Notes: generated by a model from the sequence alone, not told the origin. Counted from the stretch's first letter, positions 17,803 through 29,410 are shown. The stretch is DNA of 64,000 nt from JBFXAF01 sp050184585 (GCA_050184585.1 JBFXAF010000012.1:49848-113847); one strand, 5' to 3'. Numbers and translations are program-made.

Positions 17803-19310
17803 CCCGCCACCCCCACTATGCCGAGTTCGCGGTAGAGTGCGGCGACCTCCCTCAGGGCAGGATGCGCCAGCGAGCGCGCCAGATAGTCCTGCATGCGCGG
17901 CAGGTGCTTGAGGTATTGCGGCTTGCCGTCGCGCCGGTCGAGCCGGACGAAGATGCCGAGGATCTTCGAGTTGCGTTGCGCGCCCATCACGGCATAGGCG
18001 GCGCGAAACCCGTCCTCGTCGAAGTCGCCGGCCGCGCGCCGCGCCGCGACATAGGCGGCGGCGACGTCCGCTTCGACCTCCGCCGCCATGGTGACGCGCG
18101 CATCGAGCGCCAGCGAGGCGACGTCGTAGGCGGCGGGTCCGATCAGCGCGTCCTGGAAGTCGATCAGGCCGATGCGGTCATGCCCAGTCCTCTCGCCGCG
18201 CCAGATCAGGTTGGGCGAATGCACATCCCGCAGCATCAGCGTCGTCTCGGCCCCTGCTACCCTGTCCAGCGCGGCCGTCCATGCGTCCTCGTAGCGCCGG
18301 CGCAAGAAGTCGGCCGGCGGCGCGCCCGTGGCGTGAGGCACGTACCAGTCGAGCAGGAGCGAAAGCTCGATCATCACGGCTTCGCGATCGAAGGGCGGGA
18401 TGAGATGCTCGACGCCGGGCGCGATCGCGATCCGGTCGGGCCAGCGCCGGACATGCATCGAGGCCAGCAGTTCGGCCGCTGCGCGGTAGCGGTCGGGCAG
18501 CGGCCTTCCGCCGGCATCGACCATACCCTGGACGCCAAGATGCTCGACCAGCAGGAAGCCCTGGAGGATATCGGCCGCGAGGACTTCCGGCGCGGCGAAT
18601 CCGGCGTCCCGGAGCATCGCGTCGATGCCGACGAAGGCGTTCACGGTCCGCGCCGAACGAGCGATCTCGGCATAGGCGCGGCCGTCGCGCACCGGCGGCC
18701 CGAGGGCCAGCGGAGGCGAATCCATCAGCAGGCGCGTCGGCTCGCCCTCCGATTCCACGCGTTCGTAGCGGCGGGCGGAGGCATCGCCGGAGAGCGCCAG
18801 GCGTGATGCCTCGCGTCTGCCCGACATCGTCAGAAAGTCGCGCGCCGCGAAGGAGCGCTCGATCCTCGTCCGCGCGGCCGATGGCGCTGCAATCGTGGCC
18901 ATGCGGCCCTCGCCGTGTTCGCTCAGTGTCACGAGGATGGCGCCGCCCAGCCGGTCGCCTCCGCGCTCCGGCCATTCGACCAGGGCCGCCCCCGCCTTCA
19001 GCGCCTCGTCCAGCCCGAGTTCGTCCAGTTCCTCGGGCGACGACAGCCGGTAGAGGTCGAGGTGCGCGATCGGCAGAACGCCGTCATATGCCTGCACCAG
19101 CGTGAAGGTCGGGCTCGGCACGTCCATCCGTGGATCGCCGGCGAGCGCGCGGATCAGCCCCCGCGCCAGTGTCGTCTTGCCCGCGCCGAGGTCCCCTTTC
19201 AGCGTCACCAGGTCGCCACGCATCAGCGCGGCCGCGATATCCTCCCCGAGACGGGCTGTCGCCGCCTCGTCCGGGAGGAAACGCTCCAGCGCGGGTTCGA
19301 ACGTGGCGAT
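17799..19310 (-). CDS. tsaE: TsaE - AmgK bifunctional fusion (t6A ATPase plus sugar kinase), start codon uncertain
   Basis: One reading frame joins two domains. The N-terminal TsaE domain has Walker A GDLGAGKTT (about residues 39-47) and PSPTFTLVQAYDG. TsaE is the ATPase of tRNA t6A37 synthesis. The C-terminal phosphotransferase domain carries LRDVHSPNLIW and IGLIDFQDA, as in AmgK, which phosphorylates MurNAc or GlcNAc at C1. This fusion is known in Rhizobiales. The start is odd: TsaE homology (FLPDEAATARLGEDI) extends upstream of the first ATG at 19223, yet no ATG, GTG or TTG lies between there and the in-frame TAG at 19317-19319. An ATC at 19310, nine bases after GGAG, or a CTG at 19289 could serve. 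Translation from 19223 would lose about 29 residues. Confidence 0.85.
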   Translation of the reverse strand: MATFEPALERFLPDEAATARLGEDIAAALMRGDLVTLKGDLGAGKTTLARGLIRALAGDPRMDVPSPTFTLVQAYDGVLPIAHLDLYRLSSPEELDELGLDEALKAGAALVEWPERGGDRLGGAILVTLSEHGEGRMATIAAPSAARTRIERSFAARDFLTMSGRREASRLALSGDASARRYERVESEGEPTRLLMDSPPLALGPPVRDGRAYAEIARSARTVNAFVGIDAMLRDAGFAAPEVLAADILQGFLLVEHLGVQGMVDAGGRPLPDRYRAAAELLASMHVRRWPDRIAIAPGVEHLIPPFDREAVMIELSLLLDWYVPHATGAPPADFLRRRYEDAWTAALDRVAGAETTLMLRDVHSPNLIWRGERTGHDRIGLIDFQDALIGPAAYDVASLALDARVTMAAEVEADVAAAYVAARRAAGDFDEDGFRAAYAVMGAQRNSKILGIFVRLDRRDGKPQYLKHLPRMQDYLARSLAHPALREVAALYRELGIVGVAG

Positions 19311-19316
19311 CGGCCG

Positions 19317-21842
19317 CTACTCCGCGGCTTCGCGCACGCCCGCGGTCGGCGTCAGCGGGAACCTGCAAATCACCGAGGTCCCTGTCTCGCGGCTCGATTC
19401 GATCGACACCGACCCGCCGTGAAGTTCGACGAACCCCTTTACCAGCGAAAGCCCGAGGCCGGCGCCGCGACGGCGGCCGCCATTCGGTCGCGGCTCGAAG
19501 CGGCGGAACACCGTGTCGAGCACTTCCGGCGGCATGCCTGGCCCGTCATCGTGGACCGTGAAGACCACGGACTCGCCTTCGAGCGAGCAGGTCAATTGAA
19601 TCGTGCCGCCCTCCGGCGCGAAGTTCGCGGCGTTGGAGAGCAGATTGAAGAGTATCTGCCGCACCCGGCTGCTGTCGGCGGCGAAGCTTGCCGGGGCGCG
19701 CGCCGTGTCCACCGAGAGCTCGATATGGTGTTCCCGCAGGCGGTCGGCGATCAGTTCCACCGCATCGTCGATCGCCTGCTTCACCGCCACCTCGCCGATG
19801 TCCAGCTCCATGATGCCGGCATCCACCGTGGCCAGGTCGAGGATGTCGTTGACGATCATCAGCAGCACGGATGAAGACGAGCCGACGTGCTCGACATATT
19901 CGCGCTGGCGCTTGGTAAGGGGTCCCGTGTCGGGCAGCGCGAGGAGATCCGTGAACCCGATGATGTTGGTGAGCGGCGAGCGTAGCTCGTAGGACACATG
20001 CTGGACGAATTCATTCTTGAGCTGGTCGGCCCGCTCGAGCGCGTCGTTCTTGTCCTTCAGCGCCCGTTCGACGTTCACGCTGTCGGTCACGTCGACGAAG
20101 GTGATCATCACCTGGCCGTTGGGGAGGTGGATGACGGCGTAGCGCAGGACCGCTCCATCGACCAGTTCGACCTGGCCATGACGGTCGCGCCGCTCCTCGT
20201 CGAAGCCGGTCACCGCGGCGACGAAACCGGTCCAGGGCCTGTCGACGGCCCGCGGATCACAGGCGGCGCGGATGGCCGATATGTGGGTTCCTTGCGACGC
20301 GGCGGCAGCTTCGATGCCCCAAAGTCCGGCGAAGGCGGGGTTCGACAGCCGCACGCGCCCGTCGGGCCCGAAGACGGCGACGCCCTCGGCCAGATTGTCC
20401 AGCGTCTCGCCCTGGACGCGCACCGCGGTCTTGTAGCGGCTCTCGAGGTCGAAGCGCTCGGTGAGGTTCTCGAACACCCATGTCACCCCGCCTTGGGTTT
20501 GCGGGTTGGCGACGACGCGCAGCGTGCGCCCGTCGGGCAGGTGCCAGAGTTGCTCCAGCGTCTCGACGGCGCGGTAGACGGCGAGCAGGTTCTCCTTCCA
20601 GCGCCGCCATTCGGGCTGCTCGGCCAGCTTGCCGTCGCTGCGCAGCCGGTCGAGCAGGAGCGCGTTCTCCGGGGCGCTGGCGAGGAAGGCGGGGTCGAGT
20701 TCCCACAGCTTGGCGAATGCCTGGTTGAAGAAGCGCAGCTTCTGGTCGGCGTCGAACGAGGCGACCGCGGTCGAGAGTTGGTCCAGCGTGTCGGCGTGGC
20801 TGCGCATGGTTCGGTCGAGTTCGCCCTTCACGGCCTCGATCGCGCTGACGTCGGTGGCGATGCCGGCCGACCCGCCCGCAGACGCGACGTCGGTCACGCG
20901 GAACATCCGCCGGTCGCCGGCGATGACGGTGGACAGCGTCTGCTCGAATACGGGATCGCGCCCGTGCTGCGACGCGATCGTCTCGCGCGCCTGGGTGCCC
21001 AGGAACTCGCGGCCGGCGGCCATCGCCGTCGCCGGGTCGGCCGCTTCCACGGCCACGGCGTAGGCGCGGTTCACCCATTTCAGCCGTCCGTCCGCCTCAC
21101 GCAGCCAGAACGGCATCTCCAGCGCGTCGAGCAGCGCCAGCAGGGTTTCCTGATCCGCCGCCAGCGTCTGGTTCCGCAGGCTCACCCTGGCATGGCCGCG
21201 CTGCGCCTCCGACAGCGATACGAAGCGCACGAAGGCGATATGCGGCGTCTTGCGGCCCTGCGCTTCCACGGGCGACCCGGTCTGGGTCTCGACGATGACG
21301 TCGAAGGCCTCCCCCTTGTCGCGCAGGGTCGAGACGGCCTGTTCGAGCGCGGCGGCGGATCGCGGCGAGAGCCAGCGGCCGAAGGCGAGGAACGAGCCGC
21401 GATCCTCGGGCGCCCCGGTCTCGCGGGGAAGCACCCCGACGATCTCGGCCTTCACTCCGTTGTCCGCCCATGCGACGATGCGCTGGTCGCGTATGTTGAC
21501 GAGCGCCTCGGCGCGGGCGAGGGCGGCGCCCAGGTCGGCGACGCGCGATCTCAGGCCGACATTCTCGGCGGCGATGCGCGCGCGTTCGCGGATCAGCCAG
21601 ACCGCGGACAGCAGGGCCGATCCCGTGACGCCGGCGAAAATGGCAAGTTGCATGACCTCGAGCGTGCCGACCGACAGCGACGCGCTGAAGGCGCCGACAC
21701 TCTGTGCCGCCGCGGGGCTGGCTGTCGTCAGCGCCGCGACGGCGGCCGACGCACGCCACGTCCTCCGCGACCATCCGGGTGCGGAATCGCTTCTGCCGCC
21801 GGTTGCGGCATGCCCCGCCGCTGGCGGGTACTCGCCCGGCAT
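19317..21842 (-). CDS. divL: DivL-like PAS-domain pseudo-histidine kinase with Tyr in the H-box
   Basis: An 841-residue membrane protein. An N-terminal hydrophobic stretch and a second near residue 65 (MQLAIFAGVTGSALLSAVWL) anchor it. Several PAS-like segments follow (FWLREADGRLKWVNRAY, VASFDADQKLRFFNQAF, GVAVFGPDGRVRLSNPAF). The HisKA-like H-box reads FVQHVSYELRSPLTN, with tyrosine (about residue 618, codon 19989-19991) where kinases have histidine. The ATPase domain keeps LLSNAANFAPEGG, DDGPGMP and GAGLGLSLVKG. Caulobacter DivL has the same substitution and controls CckA-CtrA. ATG 21842 is preferred for its GGAGAGGA site; ATG 21908 is possible. The stop is in frame with the tsaE region. Confidence 0.82.
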   Translation of the reverse strand: MPGEYPPAAGHAATGGRSDSAPGWSRRTWRASAAVAALTTASPAAAQSVGAFSASLSVGTLEVMQLAIFAGVTGSALLSAVWLIRERARIAAENVGLRSRVADLGAALARAEALVNIRDQRIVAWADNGVKAEIVGVLPRETGAPEDRGSFLAFGRWLSPRSAAALEQAVSTLRDKGEAFDVIVETQTGSPVEAQGRKTPHIAFVRFVSLSEAQRGHARVSLRNQTLAADQETLLALLDALEMPFWLREADGRLKWVNRAYAVAVEAADPATAMAAGREFLGTQARETIASQHGRDPVFEQTLSTVIAGDRRMFRVTDVASAGGSAGIATDVSAIEAVKGELDRTMRSHADTLDQLSTAVASFDADQKLRFFNQAFAKLWELDPAFLASAPENALLLDRLRSDGKLAEQPEWRRWKENLLAVYRAVETLEQLWHLPDGRTLRVVANPQTQGGVTWVFENLTERFDLESRYKTAVRVQGETLDNLAEGVAVFGPDGRVRLSNPAFAGLWGIEAAAASQGTHISAIRAACDPRAVDRPWTGFVAAVTGFDEERRDRHGQVELVDGAVLRYAVIHLPNGQVMITFVDVTDSVNVERALKDKNDALERADQLKNEFVQHVSYELRSPLTNIIGFTDLLALPDTGPLTKRQREYVEHVGSSSSVLLMIVNDILDLATVDAGIMELDIGEVAVKQAIDDAVELIADRLREHHIELSVDTARAPASFAADSSRVRQILFNLLSNAANFAPEGGTIQLTCSLEGESVVFTVHDDGPGMPPEVLDTVFRRFEPRPNGGRRRGAGLGLSLVKGFVELHGGSVSIESSRETGTSVICRFPLTPTAGVREAAE

Positions 21843-21986
21843 CTGGTTGTCCTCTCCGCCGCCTGATTGGCCAGTACGCCCGACACTGGAGGCCGCCTGC
21901 CGCGGCATGACCGGCCCCGTCCCGGCCGCACCGCGAATCACCCGACAATAGCGTTCGCGGGAATCGCCGTGAAGCAGCGAAGGCTC

Positions 21987-22023
21987 CCAAAAAATCGGCC
22001 GGGAGTTCTGGGAACTCCCGGCC
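21987..22023 (-). terminator. Intrinsic terminator of ahcY
   Basis: GGCCGGGAGTTC (21997-22008) and GAACTCCCGGCC (22012-22023) form a perfect 12-bp stem with a three-base loop. On the minus strand it is followed by GATTTTTT. It lies 27 bases after the ahcY stop and separates ahcY from divL. Confidence 0.9.
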
Positions 22024-22049
22024 CGATCCATTCGGCGCGGAGGCGGCGA

Positions 22050-23450
<1,401 letters not shown>

Positions 23451-23549
23451 GTTTCCTCCTGTCGGAACGGCCTCGGGACCGCCCGGCGCGGGGGCGGGCA
23501 GTCCGGTTTGGGCGCTCCCCTAGCAGATCGCGCCGCAATCGACAATGGG

Positions 23550-23569
23550 ATATAAAGAAGTCTTTATAT
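23550..23569. promoter_or_regulatory. Perfect palindrome upstream of ahcY, candidate SahR-type operator
   Basis: Arms ATATAAAGA and TCTTTATAT are perfectly complementary around two bases. It is AT-rich in an otherwise GC-rich region and lies in the 135-base gap between ptsH and ahcY, about 100 bases before the ahcY ATG. The ArsR-family regulator SahR controls ahcY and methionine-cycle genes in Proteobacteria, so it is the leading candidate. The assignment is inferred from position and symmetry. Confidence 0.6.
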
Positions 23570-23585
23570 GTTCACGCCGGCGCGC

Positions 23586-23879
23586 CTACGCCTCTTCGCC
23601 GAAACGCGAGGCGATCAGATCGCCCAGGGCTGCGACGGCCTCGCGGGCTTCGTGGCCCGACGCACTGACGTGGATGACGCAGCCGGGGCTCGCCGCCAGC
23701 ATCATCAGGCCCATGATCGACGTGCCGCCGACCGAGACGCCATCCTTCTGCACCGTGATCTCGGCGTCGAAGCTGCCGGCGAGCTGCACGAACTTCGCCG
23801 AGGCGCGGGCGTGCAGCCCGCGCTGGTTGACGATTAGGAACTGGCCGCGGGCCGTCTCCACGCCTGAGGCAACGCTCAT
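23586..23879 (-). CDS. ptsH: Phosphocarrier protein HPr
   Basis: A 97-residue HPr. The active-site histidine is H23 in NQRGLHARASAKFV, phosphorylated by enzyme I. The regulatory serine region VGGTSIMGLMML (Ser near residue 54) is the target of HPr kinase. In Rhizobiales HPr belongs to an incomplete regulatory phosphotransferase system with no sugar permease. It overlaps the EIIA gene by four bases and is preceded on the same strand by hprK and chvGI, the usual rhizobial arrangement. Confidence 0.96.
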   Translation of the reverse strand: MSVASGVETARGQFLIVNQRGLHARASAKFVQLAGSFDAEITVQKDGVSVGGTSIMGLMMLAASPGCVIHVSASGHEAREAVAALGDLIASRFGEEA

Positions 23880-24283
23880 TGACCGCTCAGGAGCTGGCTG
23901 GCGACGTTGATGTACTTGCGGCCGGCGGCCTGGGCGTCCTGAACCGCGGCGGCGAGGTTGTCGGCCTTGCGCACGCTGGACAGCTTGATCAGCATCGGCA
24001 GGTTCATGCCGGCGATCACTTCCACACGGCCGGCCTCCATGACGGAGATGGCCAGGTTGGAGGGCGTGCCGCCGAACATGTCGGTCAGGACCACCACGCC
24101 GGAGCCGGTGTCGGCGCGCTCGACCGCCGCAAGGATATCCCTGCGGCGCTGCTCCATGTCGTCGTCCGCGCCGATCGAGACCGTCTCGAAGGTCTCCTGG
24201 GGACCGACCACATGCTCCACCGCCCTGCGGAATTCCTCGGCAAGCTTTCCGTGCGTGACGAGCACGAGTCCAATCATCCTCAC
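23876..24283 (-). CDS. Mannose-family PTS EIIA protein
   Basis: A 135-residue EIIA of the mannose (EIIA-Man, Pfam PF03610) type. The phosphoacceptor is H11 in LVLVTHGKLAEEF, and VLTDMFGGTPSNLA near residue 65 is the family signature. No EIIB, EIIC or EIID gene is present, so the protein is likely an output or sensor of the phosphorelay rather than part of a transporter. The stop overlaps the ptsH start. The 184 bases upstream, before hprK, may hold its own promoter. Confidence 0.94.
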   Translation of the reverse strand: MRMIGLVLVTHGKLAEEFRRAVEHVVGPQETFETVSIGADDDMEQRRRDILAAVERADTGSGVVVLTDMFGGTPSNLAISVMEAGRVEVIAGMNLPMLIKLSSVRKADNLAAAVQDAQAAGRKYINVASQLLSGQ

Positions 24284-24467
24284 CTGGCTCCCGTCATCGC
24301 ACCATCACCGTGCGCCTGTCTTGTGCATGTGCTTCGGCGCGTTCCGGGCCCAGGGCCCGCGGCGGGAGCGCAATCTTGTCGAGGTGGAGGGCGTTGACAA
24401 GCCCAAACCGACGCGACCGACGCCCATGTGACGCTTTTTTGACCGGCGTCGCGACGCTGCCGCTGGG

Positions 24468-24938
24468 TCAATCGCGGCGCGCCAGTCGGGCTTCGATCGC
24501 TCTCGCGGCGGTTTCGGCGAGACGTTCCGGCAGGGCGATGACCGGCAGTTCGACGCCGGCGACCATCACCACGCCGCCGGGATCCACGCGCGGCGCGTCG
24601 GCGGCCGGCACGAGCCGCACCATCAGGTCGGCGACCGCCGCGCCGACATGGTTCGCCGGCGCGGGGCCAAGTCCGCGCCGCTCGGCCAGGCCGGCTATCG
24701 AAGGCGGCGCCGTGCAGACGAGACGGAGGCCCCGCGCCGCCAGGAGGACCTGGTCGTCGGACACGAGCCGCGCGAACGCGCCGCGCGCGGACGCCCTTTC
24801 GATCAAGGTCAGAGCCAGCGACGTCTTGCCGCTGCCCGACGGGCCGGCGATCAGCACGCCGCGGTCCCCGATCACCACCATCGTCGCGTGAATGTTTGTC
24901 GCAACGCCCGCGCCGGCTCCGGAACCGGTCGAGGTCAT
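24468..24938 (-). CDS. hprK: HPr kinase/phosphorylase, short alphaproteobacterial form
   Basis: A 156-residue protein holding only the kinase domain of HprK. The P-loop GPSGSGKTSLAL is at residues 32-43, and LVSDDQVLL near 58-66 matches the catalytic VxDDxV motif. The N-terminal domain of Firmicute HprK is absent, as is usual in alphaproteobacteria. It phosphorylates the regulatory Ser of HPr. The start overlaps the chvG stop by four bases, so envelope-stress signalling and PTS control are translationally coupled. Confidence 0.93.
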   Translation of the reverse strand: MTSTGSGAGAGVATNIHATMVVIGDRGVLIAGPSGSGKTSLALTLIERASARGAFARLVSDDQVLLAARGLRLVCTAPPSIAGLAERRGLGPAPANHVGAAVADLMVRLVPAADAPRVDPGGVVMVAGVELPVIALPERLAETAARAIEARLARRD

Positions 24939-26722
24939 GCGTCGGCGGGCAGGCTGACAACGAAACGCGCGCCCTTGATGCCGCCGGGCTTGGAACCCGG
25001 AATGTTTTCCGCCGTCAGCGTGCCGCCATGCGCCTCGACGATCTGCCGGCTGATCGACAGGCCCAGCCCGGAATTCTGGCCGAACGCCTCGCCCGCCGGC
25101 CGGTCGGTGTAGAACCGCTCGAAGATGCGATCGATGTTCTCGGCGCGGATGCCCGGCCCGTTGTCGTCGACAACGAGCAGCACATGCTTGCCGGACCGGG
25201 ACAGCGACACGGTGATGCGGCCGCCTTCGTCCGGCACGAACGAGCGGGCGTTCTCGATCAGGTTGGTGATCACCTGGCCGAGGCGCAGGTCGTGGCCGAC
25301 CACCTGATACGCCTTGGCCCCCTGCGGGACCTTCGCCACCTTGTATTCGATCTCGACCGACTTCTTGTGCCGCCCCCCGTCGCGGGAGACGGAGACGAGG
25401 TCGCCGACGAACTTCTTCAGGTCGACGCGGGCGGCATCCTCGCGCTGGAGCTCCGCGTCGAGCCGCGAGGCGTCGGAGATGTCGGTGATCAGCCGGTCGA
25501 GGCGTCGCACGTCATGCTGGATGATCTCCATCAGCCGGTCGCGCGACTCGGGCTTCTTGGCGAGGGGCAGGGTTTCCACCGCGCTGCGCAGCGACGTCAG
25601 CGGGTTCTTCAGTTCGTGACTGACGTCGGCCGCGAAGCTCTCGATCGCCTCGATGCGCGCGTAGAGTGCGTTGGTCATGTCCCGGACGGCCACGGACAGG
25701 TTGCCGATCTCGTCCTGACGGTCGGAGAAGTCCGGTATCTCCTCGCGGTTCTTGACGCCGCGCCGGACGCGCACCGCCGCCGCGGCGAGCCGGCGCAGCG
25801 GGTTGGCGATGGTCGAGGCGAGCAGCATGGAGAGGATGGCGGTCACCAGCGCCGCGACGCCGAACACGCGCAGGATCGCCTTGCGTTCCGCGGCGACGAT
25901 CTTGTCGATGTCGCCGCCCTGCGTCGACAAGAGCAGCACGCCGAGCACCGCCCGGAAGCGCTGGATGGGCACGGCGACCGAGACGATCTGCTCGCCCTGC
26001 TCGCTGACGCGGACGACGGTGGCGGGACTTCCGGTGAGCGCGCTCATCACCTCGGGGAACTGCGAGCCGTTGCCGCCCGGCTGCTCCTTGTAGATGGGCA
26101 GGTCCGTGCGGCGGAAGAAATCCGCCACGAGCTTGGCGATGCGATCCCAGAAATCGGGCTCGTCCTCCTCTTCGATGGCCGGGAGGTCGTAGCGGAGGAT
26201 CTGGCCCCGCGAGTAGAGATGCCGGGAATCGAGCAGCATGTTCGCGTCGCGGTCGTAGATGCGCGCGCGGGTGCGCGTCGGCGAGATGAGACGCCGCAAG
26301 AGCGGTGCGACCCGTTCGGGATTGATCGGGAAGTCGAGGCTCTCGAGCTGGTCCGTGCCCGGACCCAGGCTCTCGCCGGCCTGCAGCTCGAGCAGCTTCT
26401 CGGGGTCGATCGAGATCGAATCCGTCTCGACCGTGGCCGAAGACGCTATGGCGCCGGCGATGATCTCGCCCTGCGTCATCAGGCTTTCCACCCGGGCGTC
26501 GATGAGCCCGTCGCGGAACTGGTTCATGTAGAGGATGCCGACCACCAGCACGCCGAGCGCCGCCAGGTTCAGGATCAGGATGCGGCGCGTCAGGCTGGAA
26601 AAGACGTGATGGCCGAGGAAGCGGCGCAGCGGCACCGTCAGCCAGGACAGCAACGGCCCATAGGTCCGCCGGTTGCCCTGAGAGGGGGCAGCCGGCTTGT
26701 CAAAGTCAGTCTCGATGGCCAT
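24935..26722 (-). CDS. chvG: ChvG sensor histidine kinase (ExoS/BvrS type)
   Basis: A 595-residue inner-membrane sensor. Two transmembrane segments flank a periplasmic domain (about residues 45-65, LNLAALGVLVVGILYMNQF, and about 285-305). A HAMP segment follows, then the H-box DVSHELKNPLTSL with phosphorylated H369. The ATPase motifs are NLIENARSF, DDNGPGI and NSGLGLSISRQI. ChvG responds to acid and envelope conditions and controls exopolysaccharide, motility and virulence or symbiosis genes in rhizobia, Agrobacterium and Brucella. It is 47 bases after chvI and overlaps hprK. Confidence 0.96.
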   Translation of the reverse strand: MAIETDFDKPAAPSQGNRRTYGPLLSWLTVPLRRFLGHHVFSSLTRRILILNLAALGVLVVGILYMNQFRDGLIDARVESLMTQGEIIAGAIASSATVETDSISIDPEKLLELQAGESLGPGTDQLESLDFPINPERVAPLLRRLISPTRTRARIYDRDANMLLDSRHLYSRGQILRYDLPAIEEEDEPDFWDRIAKLVADFFRRTDLPIYKEQPGGNGSQFPEVMSALTGSPATVVRVSEQGEQIVSVAVPIQRFRAVLGVLLLSTQGGDIDKIVAAERKAILRVFGVAALVTAILSMLLASTIANPLRRLAAAAVRVRRGVKNREEIPDFSDRQDEIGNLSVAVRDMTNALYARIEAIESFAADVSHELKNPLTSLRSAVETLPLAKKPESRDRLMEIIQHDVRRLDRLITDISDASRLDAELQREDAARVDLKKFVGDLVSVSRDGGRHKKSVEIEYKVAKVPQGAKAYQVVGHDLRLGQVITNLIENARSFVPDEGGRITVSLSRSGKHVLLVVDDNGPGIRAENIDRIFERFYTDRPAGEAFGQNSGLGLSISRQIVEAHGGTLTAENIPGSKPGGIKGARFVVSLPADA

Positions 26723-26769
26723 CCAAGGGTCGTCTCCGGGCGGGCTTGGACGGGCAGTCTGCCCTCAAC

Positions 26770-27471
26770 TCAAGCCTCGCGAAAGCGGTAACCGACCCCA
26801 TACAGCGTCTCGATCATGTCGAAATCATCGTCGACGGCTTTGAATTTCTTGCGCAGTCGCTTGATGTGGCTGTCGATGGTGCGGTCGTCGACATAGACCT
26901 GCTCATCATAGGCCGAATCCATCAGCGCGTCACGGCTCTTCACCACGCCGGGGCGCTGCGCGAGCGAATGCAGGATCAGGAACTCGGTGACGGTCAGCGT
27001 CACCGGCTCGCCCTTCCAGGTGCAGGTGTGGCGCTCCTGATCCATGACCAGTTGGCCGCGTTCCAGCGAACGCGCCTGCTGGTTCGGAGCCTTGGCGCCT
27101 GCCTCCCGGTTTGACGCGCGACGCAGCACGGCGCGGACACGCTCCACCAGAAGACGCTGCGAGAACGGCTTGCGGATGAAGTCGTCGGCGCCCATCTTCA
27201 AGCCGAACAGCTCGTCGATCTCGTCGTCCTTCGAGGTCAGGAAGATCACCGGCAGGTCGGTCTTCTGACGCAGCCGGCGAAGCAGCTCCATCCCGTCCAT
27301 GCGCGGCATCTTGATATCGAAGATCGCGAGATTCGGCGGACGGGTCGAAAGCCCCTCAAGGGCCGAAGCGCCGTCCGTGAAGGTCTCTACGCGATACCCC
27401 TCGGATTCCAGCGCAATCGAAACGGACGTCAGGATATTACGATCGTCGTCGACAAGGGCTATCGTGGCCAT
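26770..27471 (-). CDS. chvI: ChvI response regulator
   Basis: A 233-residue OmpR/PhoB-type regulator. The receiver domain has the acidic cluster LVDDDR and phosphoacceptor D52 in AIFDIKMPRMDG. The C-terminal winged helix shows LTVTEFLILHSLAQRPGVV and VYVDDRTIDSHIKRLRKKF. ATG 27471 gives the family N-terminus (MATIALVDDDRN) and follows GGGAG by about nine bases; earlier in-frame starts are rejected on homology. It is divergent from pckA across 328 bases. Confidence 0.96.
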   Translation of the reverse strand: MATIALVDDDRNILTSVSIALESEGYRVETFTDGASALEGLSTRPPNLAIFDIKMPRMDGMELLRRLRQKTDLPVIFLTSKDDEIDELFGLKMGADDFIRKPFSQRLLVERVRAVLRRASNREAGAKAPNQQARSLERGQLVMDQERHTCTWKGEPVTLTVTEFLILHSLAQRPGVVKSRDALMDSAYDEQVYVDDRTIDSHIKRLRKKFKAVDDDFDMIETLYGVGYRFREA

Positions 27472-27799
27472 GTCAAGCGGCTCCCTCATGAGCGGGCGTC
27501 CCTTCCTGCTTCGAGAAGCGGCCATAGAGGGACAAATTGAGTACAAAATGTGGCATAGACCCCTGACCTCGCTGGGAGCAAGGCGCGGAGCGCATTTGCT
27601 TGCGAATATGGCAAACGGTGGTCATCGGTTAAGCACGATCTCGAATCGTTACCCGATATAAACGATTTAAACAGAATTCAAAATCTTTAAATCGATTAAT
27701 GATTTGAAATACCTTGGCTTTTCTGTTTGAGCGCAGTCTCGCCCTCCCGCGAGGGCTTTGTTCGACCGAAACGGCCGCGCGAAGTGGGAGGAGACCGGG
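27472..27799. promoter_or_regulatory. Divergent chvI-pckA intergenic region with AT-rich palindromes
   Basis: A 328-base gap with no gene. The part near pckA (about 27640-27720) is strikingly AT-rich. It contains the inverted repeat CGATTTAAA (27663-27671) / TTTAAATCG (27686-27694) and the 8-bp palindrome AATCGATT at 27690-27697. These lie 105-140 bases before the pckA ATG and look like operator sites. A LacI-family regulator such as PckR, known to control pckA in Sinorhizobium, is one candidate, but I cannot confirm a motif match. Nothing else is visible in the chvI half. Confidence 0.5.

Positions 27800-29410
<1,611 letters not shown>

Noticed and set aside
23451..23585. SAH or SAM riboswitch upstream of ahcY
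   Set aside because: The gap is short, lacks the expected conserved stems that I could recognise, and is better explained by a perfect protein-operator palindrome.
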